This document shows positions 41,550 through 57,318 of a stretch of DNA of 64,000 bases, in pieces; positions within the stretch are counted from its first letter, which is position 1; every line of letters starts with the position of its first letter. Source of the stretch: Ficedula albicollis (lineage: Eukaryota > Chordata > Aves > Passeriformes > Muscicapidae); assembly GCF_000247815.1 (NCBI RefSeq), contig NW_004775927.1, forward strand, positions 439,223-503,222, given 5' to 3'. The position numbers and the translations under genes are program-made. The notes beneath the pieces were generated by a model. That model was given only the letters and a program-made list of their open reading frames with translations, was not told where the DNA came from and searched no databases.

Positions 41550-44500
41550 AGGATAAGAGTGCCATAAAAAAACATCAAAGTCTAGATGTGCAGTGCTGCC
41601 TGCAAGAGCAGCAAGAAGGCCATAAAAAATCCAGAATAAAGAGAACACGTAAGGTCAGCAGTCTTCAAAATCCAAGTGTTCTCATAAGTGTTACGTCAAA
41701 AGAAATAGAAATAGAGATATATGTGTATATTATGTATATGTGTGTGTAACTTCATAAAAAATGCCCATGTAACTGTTTACAGTTACGTGATGTGCTTACC
41801 ATTGGTGGTACCACTGGAGTGTTTAATCTGAGCTAATTAAAAGCATCAAAGTCTAGATGCTATGAAATGGGTGATAAAACGAAGCAATAAACTACTATGG
41901 TTGCACATATTAATTCCAGTAGTATTTCAGCATATACTTATCAATTTGCTGGAAAAGCTGAGAGGCCCACACAGCAATAGTTGAAGATACCTAGCAATTT
42001 TGATGTATAATCCTATCAGCGTGCGATGACACTTTCTGGCCCCTCCTGGTGTACAGGTTCATGTTGGTGACAAGAAAAGTAGATGTTTAAAGCAATGGTG
42101 AGGTCTGCTGGCTAGTCTTTCTCAGAAGGATTTTTGCAACAAATCCTTTAAAATACAGCTTCTCCACTAATCACTGGCTGAAGGATGTAACACATGTAAG
42201 GCCTAATCACTGTGAGGGTCAGAAGGATGGGGAGAACTAATGCAGCTTTAGGACACACAGTGGAGCAGTAGAAGAACACAGATGAAAGTGAAAAAAGGAA
42301 GGCCAGGTTTAGGTTAAAGTTTATCCTAGCACGGGCACATGAAGGTAGTGAAATCGAATGTGCCAAGAGCTACAAGCACCCTTTGGTAAGCAGAACAGTT
42401 TGAACACAGGACCTGGCTTAAGCAGGGAGCAAAAGAAAAAAAAGCAGATGGCAGGGAAAAGAGTTAAACATTTCTGATAGGTTTACAGAAGCCTTGAAGT
42501 TCACAAATTACATTTACTAGGAAGTATTTTGCTACTTGCTAACATTGAATTTAATTGACAGTTAAAAGACAACCTGGGTACTGTCAAACATCCTCCTTCA
42601 CTCGATCTATAAAGCAATTCACTTGATCCATTCTCTCCATTCACCACCCTGTGATTCTATCTCTTCCCTTGACCGCACCCCAAAATAAGAATACATGCTT
42701 CAGAACACAGCAGAGTAGGTAATTTAGATGGAGTGAAAAGATTTGCAAGAAGGTGTTAAGGCAGAAATTGCAACTGGTATAGACAACAGAGTAGGTGAGC
42801 CTCAGGGCATATGCAGGCAGCAAAGGAATATCAATCCTAATGATCCCAGAAAGGAGAAGCATTCCAACATCACAAGCTTGGAGATGCTACCACAGAAAAA
42901 TATCCTGCTGGCATTTTAGAAAGTAATTGTGAAAATCCAAGACACCTGCATGTTGGTCATCAAAGATTGCAAGCCTTTAAATGTTACTTCAGCCAAAATC
43001 AGAGTCACTTAAAGACAGGGGTCAAAGATCATCAAGTTACAGAAATTCAGAAGAATTCAGCGTAAATATCTTTGGATATCTGAGAAACTGAGCAGTGATA
43101 AGGAAATGTGAAACTATAGTACTGCTCTCTCAAATATTTATTTGGGGTTCCAGTTACTGATGTTTCATGCTATTTCCTTCAGCAGAGAACTGAAACAATT
43201 TGAGCAGTTCTAACAAAACAGAAACACAAACAGAAAATAGAGAGTATGGGCAGTTAACTATGGAGAAAGAGCAAGGGAAAGAATGTAATCACAGAGTAGG
43301 AGAAAAAGCTCAACTAGCTGGAGTGTTCAATACAGCAATTTACTTGTGGGCTCACCACCAAGAAAGAGAGAGAGAAGAATAGCTACCAGCCTGCATTACA
43401 GGTTTTGAGTCACTGAGATGCTATGAGGCAAGGAAAAGCAGCAGCACACCATGAATGTTCTTCAAGAGCCAATGATGGACATGCATAAAAATTCCCAACA
43501 TCCAACATATCTCCAGGATGTCAGCACTAATTATGTTTCCACATCAACTGCATTTAAACAGAATACACAAGGATACTTGGTTAGTTTTCAGAATTCTAAA
43601 AAAACACTACAGAGGGAATGTTTTATGATAGCCATTAAGGGCTTGTGTCAGTATGCTTTACACTCTGCTCCTGCAAGAATCAGGAAATCCCTCTGAAGAA
43701 TAACTGAGTTTCGCTCAGAGTCCTCTTTTCAGAGCAAGCACTGTAGTAGAACTGTTATCCTTCCACTTTGCAAAGTGATTAAAATGGACTGTAAGGCACA
43801 GAGCCAAGATGAATGCAAACACTTTCCTGCAGCGTCTCGAGGCACAAGGGTTATAAAAATCCCTTCACTACTGGCAACAAAAGTTAGGAGGTAAAAAATA
43901 CACACATCTACACCCCCTAGATTTCCCATGTTCAAGCAGCAATGATCAGGCTTTAAGTGTTGCCTTCTCCAGGGATATTTAAGTGGATTCAGTTTTCATG
44001 TGACAGGTCCTAATAACTTTCTCCTGGGATTTACATTTCCTATCTATTCTTCATTTTGAACAGAAGGATCTAACCCAGTGCTAATGAGCCTCTTTTTTGT
44101 TGCTTTGAAACCACAGAGATCACATCTGAAGACAGTCCCACAAGACACTCAATTTAGTTTACTTCCATCAGGTACTGTGCTCCAGTATCCTACATTTTCA
44201 GTTTTGGTTACATCTAACAAAAGGCTATATTCACGGCAAAAACAGCAGTTTTGAGTTTTCATATTTCTGCTCCTTTCCAATCTATCCATATGTATCAACC
44301 CTCCAGGGAAAAATACTTTCATTTTCTTCCCTTCTGCTTGTTTGTCTCTAAAGGATTTTAGTTGTTTTGCTGCAGAGATGACCTAGGAGATGATAAGAAG
44401 ACAAAGCAAATTATTAACTGAATAATTCACGAATAGAGCTGATGATTTCTTTCTACATGTTCTGACTAGTTATCTCCCTTATCCCTATTTTTAATCCTAT

Positions 44501-47138
44501 TTTTTCCTCACTTGATCAGTAGAAAAGTGATGGGAAAAAAAGCAGTCTTCAAAATGCTACCATGATTACAAAAAGTCCCCTAAAATTCAATAGAAACACT
44601 CATTCCACATCCTGACTGCTTCTGTCAGCAGAAACACATTCACATGCTTTTCTCAGGTATTAAGAAAGAGACTAGCAATTTGGTCCTTCTTCTCCATTAG
44701 ATTTTTTGTGGCTTCTGAAGACTTAATTTATTTTCTACATAATTTAGGAAGCCACAGCCACTGGTAAGTGTCCACTGAAAACAGAACTTCATTATCCAAC
44801 CAAACCCTTAACTGGGTGGTTGAATAAAACATAACCGAGTGCTATTAAATGTTTGCAGATTCCAGGTCATGCTGATTCTGAAACAAAACATTCTCTTAAC
44901 CATCTATTAAAAGTATCTTCCATAAAAAAATATACTATTCTCCTCTCTGCCCAAATAATATCCTAGCCCATTATATCTGCCTCACTTCATCTACCCTCAC
45001 TTACTTGTGTTCCCAAGACTCTTGTTCAGGAAATTGTCCCATTTCCTATTCAGGAAAGCACTTGAGCAGATGCCAGATTTGAGGCACACACTTTGATCTT
45101 ACAGAAGTCACAAAGCAGAGAAAGAAATCAGAGGAACGTACATATGGGCTGAACTTTAGATGCCTACTGTGCACTACTCTGAATCTGGACTACAGCCTGC
45201 TGCAAAAATAATGGTCCTCAGTTTCACTCTTCAAATCAAGGGCTCTGTAAGTGGAATGGATGGAGAAGTGGTGGGAACACAGATTCTGCAGTCAGCCTTA
45301 AAGCAGTTACATCAGTATATAATAGCACATCCTAACTATAACACCTACTTTTGAAGGCTGAAAAAATAAAACACATGGTCCTTTCTGCCAGATTTTTAGA
45401 TGCATTACAATTCATGAACATCATAGAGCTTTGCCAAGAGAAGTAGCAGTAGCTTTTACTTCTCTGGGCCTTCCATTATTAATATTAGATAGGTCACACT
45501 GTTAATGTTTTAAACGTTAAAAGCACAATCGAATACTGACTTCAGGCTAGCTGGAAATGTTTTGATGTTAGCAATGAGTAGCCAATACATTTTTAATTCA
45601 GGTTAGACAAAAGAAAAAGCAAAAATCTCCCTCTTGTACTCCTCTTACACTCTGCCAAGTAGTTAAATGTGATTAACTTGGCATGCATGCACATGACCTT
45701 CTATTCAAATTAGTTATTTTAGGTAATTTCTGAAGACTCTTGTCTCGCATTTAAGTATTTCATAATACGATCCATCTTTCCACTTGCCTTTAAGGGAAGA
45801 CTACAGTAAAATCCCTAAAACGGCATTCTGGCAAATGCTCCTGAATTATGTAATTCACTAGGTTAAACTCTACTGCTACAACCATTTTCAAGGAATACGG
45901 ATATAATACATTATTATTACAGCTACACAATCCCGAATTTAATTTTCCTTTCCTGAATTACTAACACTGTAATGCTGAAATTGATCTGTTTTAAAAACCT
46001 CATGTGAAAGGTTTTTAAAATACCATACATGCTCAGGCTCTTTATTTTGAACGGTTTAGAAATGAGCTGGTAAAAACAGCAGACTCAAAAAAAGTCTTAT
46101 GTCCTTTAATCTAGAATTAAGTATGTTAAAGAACACCAAGCATATTTCCAAGCAATACCTATGGTGTGGGTTTAGATCTGCAAAGACCTGATATTTCATC
46201 AAGGTTCCAGGAAACCATTTTAAAAATTTATTTATAAAACAAAATGAAAGACATTTATTTCCATGTGGGATGCCTCTAGAGAAGCTGGAAAGTAACAAGT
46301 TTATTAGAATGACAAGTTCAAGGTACTTTCCTTGTTGACTGTAAATAATCTCCCTGTGAGCCAATTAAGAGTGTAAAGATCAAAGGCGCAAGAAGCACTA
46401 TAAAAGCTGGAATTACAGGGTTAAGGGAAAACCTCCACAGGCTCCTTCAATACATATAATTTCCTCTAGGCACCCATTGACTGGGTGAAACTGTGCAGAC
46501 AAGCATTTTTTTACTTGCTTTGGAGTGCAGCGAAAACCAACACCCACACTTTAAAGGACACCTAAACAGGCAGCTTGATCTTATGCACAGTCAGGAATGA
46601 ATTTAGTTGTAAAGATTGATCCAGGTGAGAAGGCTAAAAGGGAGCTAGGATGAATGCACAGGATGGCATAAAATAGGCTTCTCTGTTGGGAAGTTATTAA
46701 ATCTCAAATTACAACAGTTTGTCCGTGCATTTCTTCTCCATAACAGCTTGCCAAGATCATTCCTTTTCAAAGCACTAGTCAGAATAGCTAGCAAAGTGTT
46801 TCCTAATGCAAGGCTTGACTACAATGATGATCTCTGCACACATCATCTTCAAATTTGAAGAGTGAGTGGGCTTTGCACTGAGTACACAGAGCACTGCCAG
46901 CATGTCTTTAGCCAGAACTTAAGAGGCTGAGTTGGAAGTCACACCACTGTTTACTGACCAACATCTGAGTATCCTTGCACTGCTACCTTGCTTACTCTTA
47001 GTAATAAGCTAAATCCTGTTTTAGCACAGAAATTCTTGAATTTTAAAGTGGGTCTTCACTGCTGTTTCCTGCTAACATGGGATAGATTCTGAACCTGTTC
47101 AGTCTGTCCCCTTTTGTTTCACTGCCTTTCCTTGTCCC

Positions 47139-47283
47139 TTTTATATTACAGGGTACGAGCGCAGGACAAGCATTCATTACCTGTTGTTACGGATAAGACC
47201 ACCAGAATGCTTTTTATATTACAGGGTACGAGCGCAGGACAAGCTTTCATTACCTGTTGTTATGGATAAGACCACCAGAATGC
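47139..47283. repeat. 73-bp tandem duplication
   Basis: Two copies, starting at 47,139 and 47,212, of a unit containing acagggtacgagcgcaggac and ending ccaccagaatgc. They differ at only two positions, so the duplication looks recent. It is not a recognised repeat family. Confidence 0.92.
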
Positions 47284-47897
47284 TCACTGTCATAGCCTTT
47301 AGTTCTGACAGTAAATGCAAATTTTCATTTAAAGACACCTAGAGCACCAGATGGAGCCCTTACAGTAAGAATGCATTAACAAACTTTTTTACAGCACACA
47401 CAAACGTATCCAAAGCTCCAGTCCAGAGATGGAAATCCTTCTTCCTTGCCTGCATGCTCTCTCCACTGACAAAAATCACATTCCCACATCCACCTGTAGG
47501 GCTGCTCCCCCACAGCAGCCTTGCAGGAAGTCTGGAAGGGTCCTCCAGCTGTGCAGCAGACCTTGCTGAGCACCTTGCTAACAAAGTCCTTATCTGCGGC
47601 TGAACAATCTTGTTCCACGTGCAGAAAGTGGCAAAGCTTCGCCTGTGTGGCCCTGGGCTGGAGGTAACCCAAGGAACAGTTCAGGCACAGTGCTGGGAAG
47701 CCTGGAGTCACTGCTGCTCCATCCTAAGATGGGCTAACACTAAGCCGGAGGCTCTGGCACTGTGCCTTGTGGCATAGTGTATATATGCTCTGTGGCAGAA
47801 GTGAGCAACACTATCAAACACAAACTCCCCTTGCCACGACCCTCCCAACAGTGCTGTGGCTTCTGCTGATACTGCTACATATCACAGAATCACAGAA

Positions 47898-47971
47898 TAT
47901 GCTGAGCTGGAAGGCACCCACAAGGATCATGGGGTATGCTGAGCTGGAAGGCACGCACAAGGATCATGGGG
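47898..47971. repeat. 37-bp tandem duplication at CR1 tail
   Basis: Two units starting tatgctgagctggaaggcac (47,898-47,934 and 47,935-47,971), differing at one base (ccc versus cgc). Confidence 0.95.
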
Positions 47972-48468
47972 TCCAACCCCCAGCCCTGCACAGCACCATC
48001 CCCAAGAGTCACACCATGTGCCTGAGAGCATGGTCCAAATGCTCCCTTGAGCTCTGTCAGGCTGGTGCTGTGATTTTCTGGAAAACTGTTCTGGTGCCCA
48101 ACCCACTGGGAGAAGAACCTCTTTCTAACAGCCACTATAAACCCTCCTCATCACAATTTCATGCCATTCCCTCAAGTCCTGCCACTGGTCACCACAGAGG
48201 AGAGATCAGTGCCTGTCCCTGCTCTTCCCCTCTCACTGAAGTTGTACCTGCAGTGAGGTCTGTCCTCAGTCTCCTCCAGGCTGAACAGACTGAAAGGCCT
48301 CAGTCACTCCTCTCTCAGCTTCCCCTCAAGGCCTTTCACCACCTTTGCACCCTCCTTTGGACACTCTCTGGTAGTTCAATGCCTCTCTCATATTGCAGTG
48401 CCCAAACTGCCCCCAGCACTGGAGGTGAGGCTGCCCCAGCCCAGAGCAGAGCAGGACAATCCCCTCCC

Positions 48469-49350
<882 letters not shown>

Positions 49351-52300
49351 AGGACCCCCAGGTGCCTTTCCATGGCACTGCTCTCCAGCATCCCATTCCC
49401 CAGTCTGTCCATACATCCAGGGTTGCCCCATCCCAGATGCAGAATCCAGCACTTTCTCTTTTTGAACTCCATATGGTTGGGGGTTGCCCAGACCCTGACT
49501 TGTCAAGGTCTCTCTGCAGGGCCTCCCTGCCCTCGAGGGAGTCAACAGCTCCTCCCAGTTTAGTGTCATCTGCAGACTTGCTCAGTGTCCCTTCCAGTCC
49601 TGTGTCCAACAATCTGGTGTGGAAGGAGCCACAGAAACACAGAAGCAATGTAATTGAGCCTGAAGGATGAAAATTCAACCATAACTTGACTTCTGCAAAA
49701 ACATGCAGAGACAGTCAAATGAACCTGGAAGTTGCTCAAAAGGACTGAGTGGTCAAACTAGAAGCATGGACGTACTTGCCAAGAATGGAACTCGAATCCC
49801 CTGTGAAGTTTCAAAAGGAAGAATTAGGTACAGATGGACCACAAAGTAACACTGGTGCTTCAGCTAAAAACTAAGAGTGGGGAGGTTGGAAAACTGTTTA
49901 TATTTTGGAAATATAGGTTTTGTAGTCTGCTCTTTTGTCTGATCACATGAAGTCAATTAAGCCTCTTCATGCCTCAATTCATTATCTATAAAAGCAGGAT
50001 AATTTCAGAAGTCTAGAGAGGATTTCTTTCCCTTACAGGGCTGATGTGAGGATTCATGGATTGAAGATTTGGAGGTACTCTGGTATCACCAAAATGGATC
50101 TATTACATATGCTAGACTGAAATTTAAAACTGAGGAAGGAACAATCAGTATTCCTTGTATCAGTAAAAACACAACTAGAAAACTAGAGCAATCCAATTAC
50201 TGTAACAGAGTACCTGTCCTAACTCCAGACACTATACAAACATAGAGCTTTAGCTAGTTCTTAGTTTACATAAATCTGTATGAGGAAAACATAAGAAATG
50301 TAAAAGAGGAAACATTTCCTCATTGTATGTAAAAATCATCCTCCAAACGATGAGAACCTAAAGCCATTACATCTGAGATGCAACTAAATACTCTGAACAA
50401 AGTTCCAGGAAGATGATGTTACTGGTGGTTAACACTGTTGCTTTTTGAATTACCCATGGGTAATAGAATTAATCAGAAAATGTGCTATCTGCAAGCTTGT
50501 CTTTGAAATTATTTTTTCTCAAATTAACATTATGTATTCAAGATGTGCACAAAGCCAAGCCTGCAGCTGCCTAATAAACTCTAACCTGTACTTCAGAATG
50601 TGTAAGACCTCAAAGACAGCCAGATGTCAGATGAACCTCCCAGATTTCTGCAGAAATGCAGAGCCAGTCTCTCCATCATCACTTCTTTTACTATAATCCA
50701 CAAGGTACAGTCTCTTTTATTGCTTTTTGCTATGCAGTGTTTGCACTTAAAGCACTACATAAGTATGAGAAACAAACACAGTCTGTGCTTATCTGATTAA
50801 AATCCAATACAAATTACATGCAAAATAGGTGCTGCCCACTGGTTCATGGCAAGCCACCAGTAAAGACCTTCCGTGGCTGAAGGATGTGCACCACTGATTT
50901 AGGGCTTCATCTATCTGCTATACTGTTACTTCTCTCTTATTTTGCTTTTTCCTGCTACTGAATGTTCTTTGCCATATCCACTCTTATTCCTAACTGGCCA
51001 GCTTAGAACTCCAGTTGCATACTATCAGACACCAGACAGTGCAAAAAAATGTTGCCCCACAACGCATAATCACTTTGTGACTTGAAGCCTGTCTAAAAAG
51101 TAAGGCAATGCCACAGAACATTCACAAGTTAGTTTTTCTGAATTCTTACACATTTTAGGTGATCCAAATGCTGTTCAAACATGATTATGGAATATATTTG
51201 TTTTAATTGGGCTTTAAGTGCTTGCATTTCAAACAGTACTCACTTTACCTTCAATCAAGGTTGAAATTTCCTATCATAATACCTTTAGTTCCCTTTAGAA
51301 TTGTTATGTGTATTTCCCAAAGAGAAAAGAACTAGGGATTCGTCATGCACAAAGTGATATGCATAGTAACACCACTCCTAGTATGTTTGCTAGAAATAGC
51401 TTGGTATTTCTACCCTTTGTTTTGATACTTGTATGATTAATAGCAAATTCAGGCATGATCTCACAGTATTTAGCATCTGAGCAAAACATTTCTTGCTGAT
51501 GTCAACAGGGCTATGGTTTGACACAACAAACATCCTTCATGTTACAAGAAACTTTATCAGTGCCACAGTAAAAGGCAATTTCTTCCTCATCTCCTTTGTT
51601 TCCGTTCTTTTCTTATTGTGATGAGAGCAGGAACAGAACAATATGGCAACCATAACAAAGGGGAATAATGAAAACACTCACAGACGATTACTCAAAATGG
51701 GTCCATAAACACCACAATTACCTGGCTACCATGGTGTTTGATTTTAGGACAACTTGAAGACCCATGAAGACAGGTGACAAAAACACATGCATACCATAAC
51801 TTTGATACCCCAAAACCCTGTGGCTACCTCAGATACCAGCAGGTGCGCATGTTGCAGCAGAGGCGAGGAATACCTCTGAATGCCTTCAGACAGCAACACT
51901 GAAAAGCACCTTCTTCGTTCACTGCAGTGGTGTCTTCACCCCTGCAAACTTTAATTGCCACTTTCCAGCTGATCTGCACAACACCCTGAAGTTGATCGCT
52001 ACAAGAAAACTAAAAGTCAGAATAACAAACACAAAGCATCTCTCCTGCCAAGTGGCAAGACCTTCCAGATCATATGCTAACTTCCTCCACAATCAGCCAG
52101 CAAAACCGTATTTGACAACCCATTAGATGCATTAAGGGTCCCAAGCAAACAATACTCAGGCATAAAACTCAAGAACTGGAGACAGCTAGAGTAAACTTGC
52201 AGCTCCTCTAGGGTCAAAACTAATTTTTTAGCAAAGATATCCTAAAGGGATGCTATTCTTCTGCATCTATTCCCTGCCATCCCTCAAGACAGACTTGAAA

Positions 52301-55300
52301 AGAAGGATAGACAGAAAGAAAACTATAGTCAGAGGTAAAAAGTTTACTCTCTGGGCCCCAGAAATCATAAGAATAGGTATCTCAGACTTTTTTTTATATG
52401 CTTTCTTTCTGTCTCCTTCTTCTCTTCCTGAAGGACTAAATGTAAAATGAAATCGTCTTACAGAAGGACAGCTGCTTCCCCCCTGTGCTCAATCATTCCA
52501 GTCACACTATGTTGTCCAGTAACCTGCATTGATAATTCCTCATGAATAAAATGCCAACATTATCATCCACAGCTATGTTGTTGACATGCGTTTGCTATTT
52601 CACTAAAAATACCATTAATTTTCTGGCTTCACAACAGCTGAGCTACTCCCCATTTGAATATACAAAAGAGTATTTTGTTTAAACCAAATTAAAAGCGTTC
52701 CAGTAAATGACTTCAATTTTGCTGGCTATACTACTTAGTGTATACTGTTCTATTTAAGCCTCTCATTTCTCATCTCTAGTCCTTCTACACCCACATCCTT
52801 CTCTCTTTTTTTTCTTCCTTTCCCTTTATATACTTAATCCTTTCATTTCAGGAACTGGATTTGCCCAGCAAGACATCCACAGTCAGAGAGAGCTTCAAAA
52901 ACATAGTGCCAAGGAGTTAAGGCAATGGCGAAATTGCCTCTGCTGTGTTTTTATTCACCTGTTTGCCAAAACATATTTAGCAGTAAGGAAAGAAAGGGAA
53001 AGGGGAGGGAAAAGCACACAAATGCTGAATACACCTTCCTTTACCCATCCAGACAAGTGCCGACATTCCCCATTTAAGCTGGAATGAAAACCACAATTTC
53101 TGCCAAGCCCTCCTGGCATCTCACCACTTTATTTGTTCCCATTTGTATCTAATGCTTTTGTCAACAGTTCAACAAAAGTCAAAGCAAACAACCCACTACA
53201 AACACTGAGGGTAACAGCAACAAGCATGAATCCTTCACAATTATCCAGCCCAGCTGCTCAGTGCCTGTCCAGACTGCTTTCATTTACAACAGTGTCAACA
53301 AAAGGCTGAAACCCAATAACTAGGTGGGTCAATACTACCACTGTAAAGCCTCCAGAGAAGAAAATGCTGTTCTGCTGCTTAACTGCTTCAGCAAACATGC
53401 AGAATAATTCAGTTAGATAGACAAGTGCTTGCCTAATCATTTGTTGTGTGAATTATTCAAGGCTTTCCCTTCAAATTGCTAAAGGATGATTCAAGTATTT
53501 CCAAGGAACCACCAGATGTCCTACAGGAGAAAAGGGAACATAAGGCACATTCTGATGTAAGAGAGGGCAATGGTAACCTGTGATCTTGAAAAGGATTAAT
53601 GTTTAGAGGATCAACGCCTTCTTACACCTTGCTTCTGGTAAAAAGAACGCACAGCTTTTAACATACAAGTGTTAAGCACGCATAGATTTACTAGCTGCTT
53701 GATCTCTATACAGAATAATTAAGGTTGCATGCAATTTTTCTTCCTTTTGTTTCATGTGAATTGTGAAAGAGTTCTCTCCAGAGAATATGCAAAGTGTAGG
53801 TAAAAAAAGCACAGTAGTTAGACAGATGGATGCAGAGAGGAAACATGCATTGATTCCCACATACCTCTCTTCCTCCACTGCCCCCCATGTTCATTTGACA
53901 CAAGCCAAATGCTCACTCACCTTCCTCCAGAGGTTTCACACAGGTTCATGTTTACAGTTTCAAAGAGCAGGACAAAGTATTCTTACTGCATAGAACCCAG
54001 AGTTAAGCATTACATGTTTTACTTCAATTGCCATTTTGGTATGGGAAAACTCCAGATGTCTACTTCTCTGATTTTGCTGGCTTTTGTCACAATTGCTCCA
54101 TTACATGAACATATTATTTTTAAACTTTTAGCAAACTTTAAGAAAATGGGCAAATTAGGTAACAAACAGTGCTTTGTTTTGATTTAATCTCATTACTGGC
54201 AAGAACAACCCTGGATATGAACAAATGTTTTTCCTAGGACCAGTTTACATATACATCACAGCGCAGAGTTGTATCTTGAGCCAGAATACAATATCAAATA
54301 CACTTATGAATATTTTATTTTTGACATCTACAGTAACAGTTGTGCACACTGAGTAACTAGTATTCCAGAGAGGATTCCTGGCAGTTTTAAGACTTAGAAA
54401 TAGAGTAGGAGAAATTCTCTCTGTATGTCAAATTAAAGAACATATTTTTGTTTTTATAATTAGAATTTGCAACATATTTTGTTTGCAAAACATGCGGCTT
54501 TGCAGTGATTGCACTGTAGCAGTCTGGTGTTGTGTGTTGTCAACATGAAAGACTTCTTCTATCAAATAAAGTTTTCTTCCTCTTTCTGTCCAAAACAATC
54601 ATGAAACATTTGTCTACTAAATAGCAGCAGCTCCATCACGCTGTGATCACCACAGCTGTTAGGACCCACTACAGCCCTACACTACTTGGTGGGAGACTCC
54701 TGTTAGATACACTCTTAAAAATCAAGTTATTGCTATTTGCAATACTAAGTTTGTTTATTAGAATTTGCAGGACTGTTACAGTCATTAGCAGGATTTGTAA
54801 AAGTGCTTAAGGAGAGCAAAGACACAAAAGAGAGGTACTGTACAACAGAAAACACCTGGTATCAAAAGAGTTGCAACTTAAATGGGAAAAACCTCTGATG
54901 CTTGATACACTAGACAAGGTGTGATGCTAGATACTCTAGAAAGAATAGGGAAGAGGGATAATACAGCAATTTTTGATAGTGTTTCATCTTCCTCATCCAG
55001 CAGAACTGGAAGAAGTGTTGGAAAATGGCACCCACAGCCTTTGCCACAGCTGAAGGCAATGCTGTTACCCAGAAAGCCTTAGTAAAGCACATCAGAGTCC
55101 TACAGGTCTGGTAAATAACTTTACTGCTTTCAAACACCTGCAGTGTGATATAAAGCTTTTAGGCTACCTAGATGGTGAGCACACACTGCTTTTTCTAAGG
55201 GCAACAAACTGATCCTGGACAAGATGCCTTTATGCTTAAGGTAGGGTGCCTTTGCTACTCTCATGTCAATTACACATACTGACATGGCACTCAGAAAAAT

Positions 55301-57304
55301 ACTGTACTGCAAGGGAATGGCAAAAAAAGATCTCTCTAACCCCACAAGGTTCACTGTAATTGATTTTAAAGAGATTATTTCTAAATTACGCAGACACTGA
55401 ACTCTTCTCATAAACTGCAACATGTGACAGCAAGGCTCATTACAAAATAGTAGTTGGAGGTCATGGCACAAAACTTTCCTCAAATCAGGGAAGAAAAGCA
55501 AAACATTTATTTCTTCAGGACTAAAATAAATCACAGTTTGAAATTTTTAAAAGAAATGGAAAGTTGAGACAGAAGTATAGCATCAGCAGATATGGCTTCA
55601 ACAAATATATAAGCACACAGACTACAAGCCAGATACAATGATTTTCTAATGCCTGGTATTGGAAGATCACAAGGCAAAGCCCCATGTTATTTAGGTCAGC
55701 ACTGGCTTTTCAACTCAATGCAACTAGGGATTTCTATACAGTCTGTCTGCTTTGTTAATACAATAAAAAGAGCAAAGGACTCAGAAATACACTGCCGTAG
55801 CTGAAGAGTTTTATGTTGTCTGTGGTCTGTGCCAAACACAAACCACACGCAACTGCAGAAAACCTTTCTGGGGGTCGCTGTAATTGGGAAACATCTCTCC
55901 TGGCCTTTTTTCCATATTTCTGCACTGCACCTCTGCAGAAAATGCCAGTCTGACCAAGCAGGACCCAGCCAGGAAAATCAGTGTTATTTTTTATTTTTTA
56001 TTTTGATTTGTCAAGATTAATATAGCAAAAAAAAAATACTGTATGCCCTTTTTCAAACAATATAGAGACTTGAAATTTGCCAGCTTCTCTGTATGGGGGA
56101 TCTATGATAGACGGCTCACCCAGCTAATGGAAAAAGGAACAACCCATGTTGAATCTTTTCCTTATCCCATCCCCCCGTCCCACTCATAAGTATGCATTAA
56201 GAACATACCATAGCTGAATTCATTGCCTCTTGAGTGGCAGAAAAACAGAGGTGCAGCTGTGCCTGCTAATATTCATATGCAAACAAGTAGCACTGGACTG
56301 GCTGCTATACCTCACTTAAAAGCTCCTCGGTACTTCGATAAGTTTGCGGATCAAAAAGAAGTGATACAGAGTAATCTGCTGTCCTTTTAATGCAATTAGC
56401 AGATTAAAGTGGCATTTCACTTCCAATACTTCATTAAAACACTGATTGCATCCAGCAATTGCTGATGATACAACATTCACAGTGTTCCCCCTACAGTCCT
56501 TCCTGAGACTTGGTGGAGAGCTGGGGCAAGCCATGAGCTGGCAGCCAGGAGTCAGAGCCAGCAGCCAGCACAGCTTCTGCAGCCAGACATGAAACCTTCA
56601 CCCTGAAGCACCACAGCAGGGGTGAGGGTGGCAGAAGGCAAGGGAAGAGAACACCCAGCACCTTCCAGGGAACTGACAGGAAGTCAACGGCCCCTGAGCT
56701 AGTGGTGTCCGTAATTCCTTCAGGAGGCAATGGAAAATACCACCCCCAGGATTTGCATCTCTTAAGCACGGGTGTGCTTGGGCCTCTTGCTGGGTCAGCT
56801 TCACATTGCTGACTTTTGCTACACGTCTCCATTTCATGATTTGTGTGAGACTTTTTACCCCTCAAGTTCTGTGTCTTCTATGGTCTTGTGAGAGTGAAGC
56901 ATGTGAGTGGAGAAGTCCAGTAAAAATGCCGTGTGGACACAAGAGCTTATTTCAATTTTTCTCTTAGATTGTTTTTTTCATATATTCAAACTAAATGTCA
57001 TCTTAGGAAAATATTTTTAAAATTTCTTCCCCCCACCCCATGCACCCAAAAGCAAGTTAACAAAATCCCAGCAAAAGTGACATCAAGCTGAATTCCTTCA
57101 ATCCCTTCATTGTGGGAAGCACTGCTGGGGAAGGACCTGCTTCACCCCTTCTGCCAGAAGATTGGGGCATCCCTGGGGTACCCTCCAGCTCTAGCCCTGT
57201 TGCTACTATCCAGCACAGCTCCACTGGTGCCAAGGAAAGAACAAACTACAAAAGATTAATTCGCAGATGTTCATGCATTTCACACACAGGGTGCCCTGTG
57301 GTCC

Positions 57305-57318
57305 GTTGCCAGGGCAAC
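57305..57318. promoter_or_regulatory. Perfect RFX X-box dyad
   Basis: GTTGCCAGGGCAAC has two perfect inverted half-sites (GTTGCC and GGCAAC) around a 2-bp spacer, the consensus for RFX-family factors. A reverse CCAAT box (ATTGG, 57,342-57,346) follows 23 bp later, with a CpG-rich gcgcgcgc between them. Function is inferred. Confidence 0.6.

Larger units (their letters stand above)
35990..47880 (-). other. Large upstream TLE4 intron, part 1
   Basis: I looked for exons encoding the expected TLE4 N-terminal sequences and found none. Contents are AT-rich unique sequence, an ATT-rich simple repeat near 40,848-40,910, a TATATGTG-type simple stretch near 41,715-41,750, a 13-bp inverted repeat at 41,508-41,549 and a 73-bp tandem duplication at 47,139-47,283. 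Confidence 0.6.
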
